In this document: piece after piece, positions 62,428 through 64,000 of the stretch
How the letters are laid out: every line of letters starts with the position of its first letter
How positions within the stretch are numbered: position 1 is the first letter of the stretch
Assembly (NCBI RefSeq): GCF_947631635.1
Contig: NZ_CANRMB010000003.1
Span: 62,001 to 126,000 of the forward strand
Length of the DNA: 64,000 nt
Direction: 5' to 3'
Origin: an uncultured Dysosmobacter sp.
GTDB taxonomy: Bacteria; Bacillota; Clostridia; Oscillospirales; Oscillospiraceae
Made by a program: the position numbers and the translations under genes
The notes under the pieces: generated by a model
What the model was told of the DNA's origin: nothing
Database searches by the model: none
What the model saw: the letters and a program-made list of their open reading frames with translations, nothing else

Positions 62428-62609
62428 TATAATCGAATAACTTGAAAAGTGTTAAAACCACTTTTCAAGTGCCGCGGCGCATATGCGCCGCGGCAGGCCG
62501 CTTAGCGGCCTTGATTTGGATTTCATAGTCAATTACCGTGCGCTTCACGCACAGCGGGCATCGCCCGCTTGAAAAATAGCAATGCTATTTTTCAAGTTAA
62601 TTGACTATA
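62428..62609 (+). repeat. Full-length TIR/six-hairpin repeat element (R1)
   Basis: This 182-bp element runs from TATAATCGAATAACTTGAAAA to its inverted end TTTTTCAAGTTAATTGACTATA. Hairpins in order: CTTGAAAAGTG/CACTTTTCAAG; GCCGCGGCGC/GCGCCGCGGC; GGCCGC/GCGGCC; a linker with ATAGTCAATTA (a copy of the right end); GTGCG/CGCAC; AGCGGGC/GCCCGCT; and TTGAAAAATAGC/GCTATTTTTCAA. It is in direct orientation with R2. No coding frame. Confidence 0.88.
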
Positions 62610-62613
62610 CTGT

Positions 62614-62913
62614 TCAGCGGTGTTCATCCTCGTAGGCGCGGAGGGTGCCCTCCGTCATCAGGGACAGCTTGTGGAGCCGCTCATTCACCATATCCCACAT
62701 GCACATGGGCAGGTGATCCCGGTGACCCCGGTGCAGTGTCACGCACTCAAAGCAGTTGCCGTGATGGGGACAGGCCTCCTTACAGGGACAGTGGTCTCCG
62801 GATTCCCGGACCTGCTTCAAAAATTCCCGCTTGATGGCGAGGGCCTCCTCATGGCGGCCCTCCCGGTCCAGATCATTTTGCAGGATCGCCAGTTCGTTGC
62901 CGTCGATTTGCAC
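62614..62913 (-). CDS. Small Cys-rich protein, likely metal or Fe-S binding
   Basis: This 99-residue protein has an N-terminal helical half (GNELAILQNDLDREGRHEEALAIKREFLKQV) and a Cys/His-rich core: CPCKEACPHHGNCFECVTLHR, followed by HLPMC. The spacing C-x-C-x3-C-x4-C-x2-C recalls DUF6485-like Cys-rich proteins (CP..HG.C..C...HR....P.C); function unknown. The start is taken as GTG at 62913 behind GGGGGAGAT. The gene fills the 321 bases between repeat copies R1 and R2 almost exactly: 4 bases from R1, 17 from R2. Confidence 0.72.
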   Translation of the reverse strand: MQIDGNELAILQNDLDREGRHEEALAIKREFLKQVRESGDHCPCKEACPHHGNCFECVTLHRGHRDHLPMCMWDMVNERLHKLSLMTEGTLRAYEDEHR

Positions 62914-62930
62914 GATGGATCTCCCCCTTA

Positions 62931-63112
62931 TATAATCAAATAACTTGAAAGTGGTAGAACCACTTTTCAAGTGTCACAGCGCGTATACGCTGTGATGGGC
63001 CGCGGATAGCGGCCTTGTTTTGCATTTCATCGTCCATCCCTGTGCGCTTTCCGCGCAGCGGGCATCGCCCGCTTGAAAAATCCCATGGAATTTTTCAAAC
63101 TCATGGACTATA
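62931..63112 (+). repeat. Full-length TIR/six-hairpin repeat element (R2)
   Basis: This 182-bp copy has the same length and orientation as R1. Differences fall as matched pairs in stems: TCACAGCG/CGCTGTGA replaces GCCGCGGCGC/GCGCCGCGGC; TGTGCG/CGCGCA replaces GTGCG/CGCAC; TTGAAAAAT-CCC-ATG replaces the apical part of the last hairpin. AGCGGGC/GCCCGCT and the linker ATTTCAT are unchanged. It ends 24 bases before the MBL stop. Confidence 0.88.
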
Positions 63113-63135
63113 TGTACGCGGATAAAACCTTTTTA

Positions 63136-63855
63136 CTATACCGCAAAGTCGAAGATTTGTCCACATTTTGTGACAGGGATCGTTTGCGGGGCAAACACCG
63201 GGAATTGAAGCAGGAACTGCCTGGTGAAATCGAAATCTCCCCACTGGTGCATGGGTAGAAAGCGGACGATGTCCGCCAGCTCCAGAAAATACCAGGGACC
63301 CCAGAAGCCGGGCTCCCCCAGCCGGGGGTCCAGCGGCAGCATGGCAAGGTCCATATGGCGGCCCCGCAGGGGCTCCGCGTACCGCTTGAAGTTGGCCTCC
63401 ATGTTCCGGTTCCAGGCCTTGTCTTCCCCCTCCCAGTGCCACCAGTTCAGGTCCCCGGCGTGGAACACCGTCCGCCCGTCCGCTGTTACCAAAAAGGCGG
63501 CGCCCTCGTCGGTGGAGGGCAGCGCCTCCACTGTGACGCCGGGCAGCGGATCGACGGACTGGCCGCCGCTCAGTATCAGGCATTTTGCGGCGGTGTCGGC
63601 GGGAAGCCCCCACCGCTCCCGGTTCCGGGGAGACAGCTTGATATCCCTGCCCAGCAGGAAATGGACCTCTCGCGCTCCATCGTCCAGGGAGAAGATCTCC
63701 GGCTTGAAGTGGTCCTCATGGCGGTGGCTGGCAAAGACCAACAGGGGAATTCCCGGCCGCAGGGCTGGGAGTTCCCCTTTCCACCAGTCGAACAACAGCG
63801 TCATCGAGGGCAGCTCCACCAGGAAGCCACTGTGGTCCAGAAAGGTGACGCGCAT
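63136..63855 (-). CDS. MBL-fold metal-dependent hydrolase (UlaG-like)
   Basis: This 239-residue protein has ASHRHEDHF (His44, His46, Asp48, His49) and a later FHAGDLNWWHW giving His and Asp ligands. It resembles the UlaG/YtkL-like branch of metallo-beta-lactamase-fold hydrolases. Trp-rich stretches (DLNWWHWEGEDKAWNRN) and PMHQWGDF near the end are distinctive. ATG at 63855 shares its A with the stop of the upstream YbjQ gene (TGATG), so translation is coupled. A GTG one codon earlier is possible. Substrate unknown. Confidence 0.85.
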   Translation of the reverse strand: MRVTFLDHSGFLVELPSMTLLFDWWKGELPALRPGIPLLVFASHRHEDHFKPEIFSLDDGAREVHFLLGRDIKLSPRNRERWGLPADTAAKCLILSGGQSVDPLPGVTVEALPSTDEGAAFLVTADGRTVFHAGDLNWWHWEGEDKAWNRNMEANFKRYAEPLRGRHMDLAMLPLDPRLGEPGFWGPWYFLELADIVRFLPMHQWGDFDFTRQFLLQFPVFAPQTIPVTKCGQIFDFAV

Positions 63856-64000
63856 CACTGGTATTTGACCGCCGTGCCGTAGGCGATGACCTCGGCGGCG
63901 CCCTGCATCACAGCGGAGGAGCCGTAGCGGATGTTGATGATGGCGTCGGCCCCCATGGCGGCGGCCTCGTCCACCATCCGCTTGGTGGCGATCTGGCGGG
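63855..64000 (-). CDS. YbjQ/UPF0145-family protein, C-terminal part
   Basis: This gene is cut by the right window edge; the last 47 codons are visible. RQIATKRMVDEAAAMGADAI then NIRYGSSAVMQGAAEVIAYGTAV is the typical end of YbjQ (UPF0145), a small beta-rich protein of unknown function that forms pentamers. Its stop overlaps the start of the MBL hydrolase. Confidence 0.85.
   Translation of the reverse strand, partial: RQIATKRMVDEAAAMGADAIINIRYGSSAVMQGAAEVIAYGTAVKYQ

Noticed and set aside
62428-63112. CRISPR array from repeated hairpins
   Set aside because: Only two copies of 182 bp flanking a gene, not short regular repeats with spacers; no cas genes.

Overview
The window is about 64 kb of GC-rich chromosome from an anaerobic, probably spore-forming member of the Clostridia. 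The best fit is the Oscillospiraceae (Oscillibacter, Dysosmobacter or Lawsonibacter-like). The reasons are a six-gene Rnf complex in clostridial order C-D-G-E-A-B, a butyrate-type thiolase, a SpoIIQ-like peptidase behind a forespore-type promoter, HrcA/CIRCE control of dnaK, three S-layer-homology (SLH) proteins and a HemZ-type oxidase. No transposase, phage structural gene, rRNA or CRISPR array was seen. Most of the window is core genome, and the novelty lies in the gaps.

Layout: 1-6310 is a leftward operon recJ-relA-dtd-(small broken membrane gene)-MBL hydrolase-hemZ. 6362-10180 holds an SLH/GH18-like surface protein, a P-loop protein and pgi. 10226-12065 holds a D,D-carboxypeptidase, tRNA-Gly(CCC) and a 112-bp direct repeat. 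12066-14843 holds a MATE exporter followed by a retron: a folded msr-msd RNA with matching a1/a2 arms, then a retron-type reverse transcriptase with no recognisable effector gene beside it. 14852-22560 holds a 980-residue acidic repeat SLH protein, prfB, a second MATE, spoIIQ-like, and a DIP1984-family gene whose 3' end runs into a tRNA-like RNA. 22559-26499 holds the glycolytic genes gpmI, tpiA and pgk. 26754-35737 holds trmL, a GlmU-like acetyltransferase, prs, pth, a small membrane protein, mfd and a PrsA-like lipoprotein. 36014-41022 holds thiolase, a ferredoxin and an SLH/phosphodiester-glycosidase protein. 41074-46405 holds an XRE-TPR regulator, recR, a D-cysteine-desulfhydrase-like enzyme, rpe, and the redox operon arsR-flavin thioredoxin reductase-trxA. 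46447-49381 holds a MocR regulator divergent from an ECF S component, and a DUF975 protein. 49580-54906 is the Rnf operon. 55001-60820 is hrcA-grpE-dnaK-dnaJ plus a PHP phosphatase. 60821-64000 holds rpiB, a GH-like protein, a small Cys-rich gene between two copies of a repeat, an MBL hydrolase and a YbjQ fragment.

How the genes fit together: gpmI, tpiA, pgk and pgi supply glycolysis; prs, rpe and rpiB supply pentose phosphates. Thiolase and Rnf link acyl-CoA chain growth to ferredoxin:NAD energy conservation. A ferredoxin and a thioredoxin reductase with a degenerate nucleotide domain suggest ferredoxin-centred redox control. Three SLH proteins, the carboxypeptidase and the GlmU-like enzyme serve the envelope.

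The most unusual signals are: (1) a repeat family of 182-184 bp with about 21-bp terminal inverted repeats and six internal hairpins that change by compensatory substitution between copies (three full copies and three remnants), two of which bracket a 99-codon Cys-rich gene; (2) an effector-less retron with a well-defined ncRNA; (3) a tRNA-like RNA fused to the end of the DIP1984 gene; and (4) a MocR regulator that has lost its PLP lysine. All family assignments come from reading motifs by eye; no database search was run.
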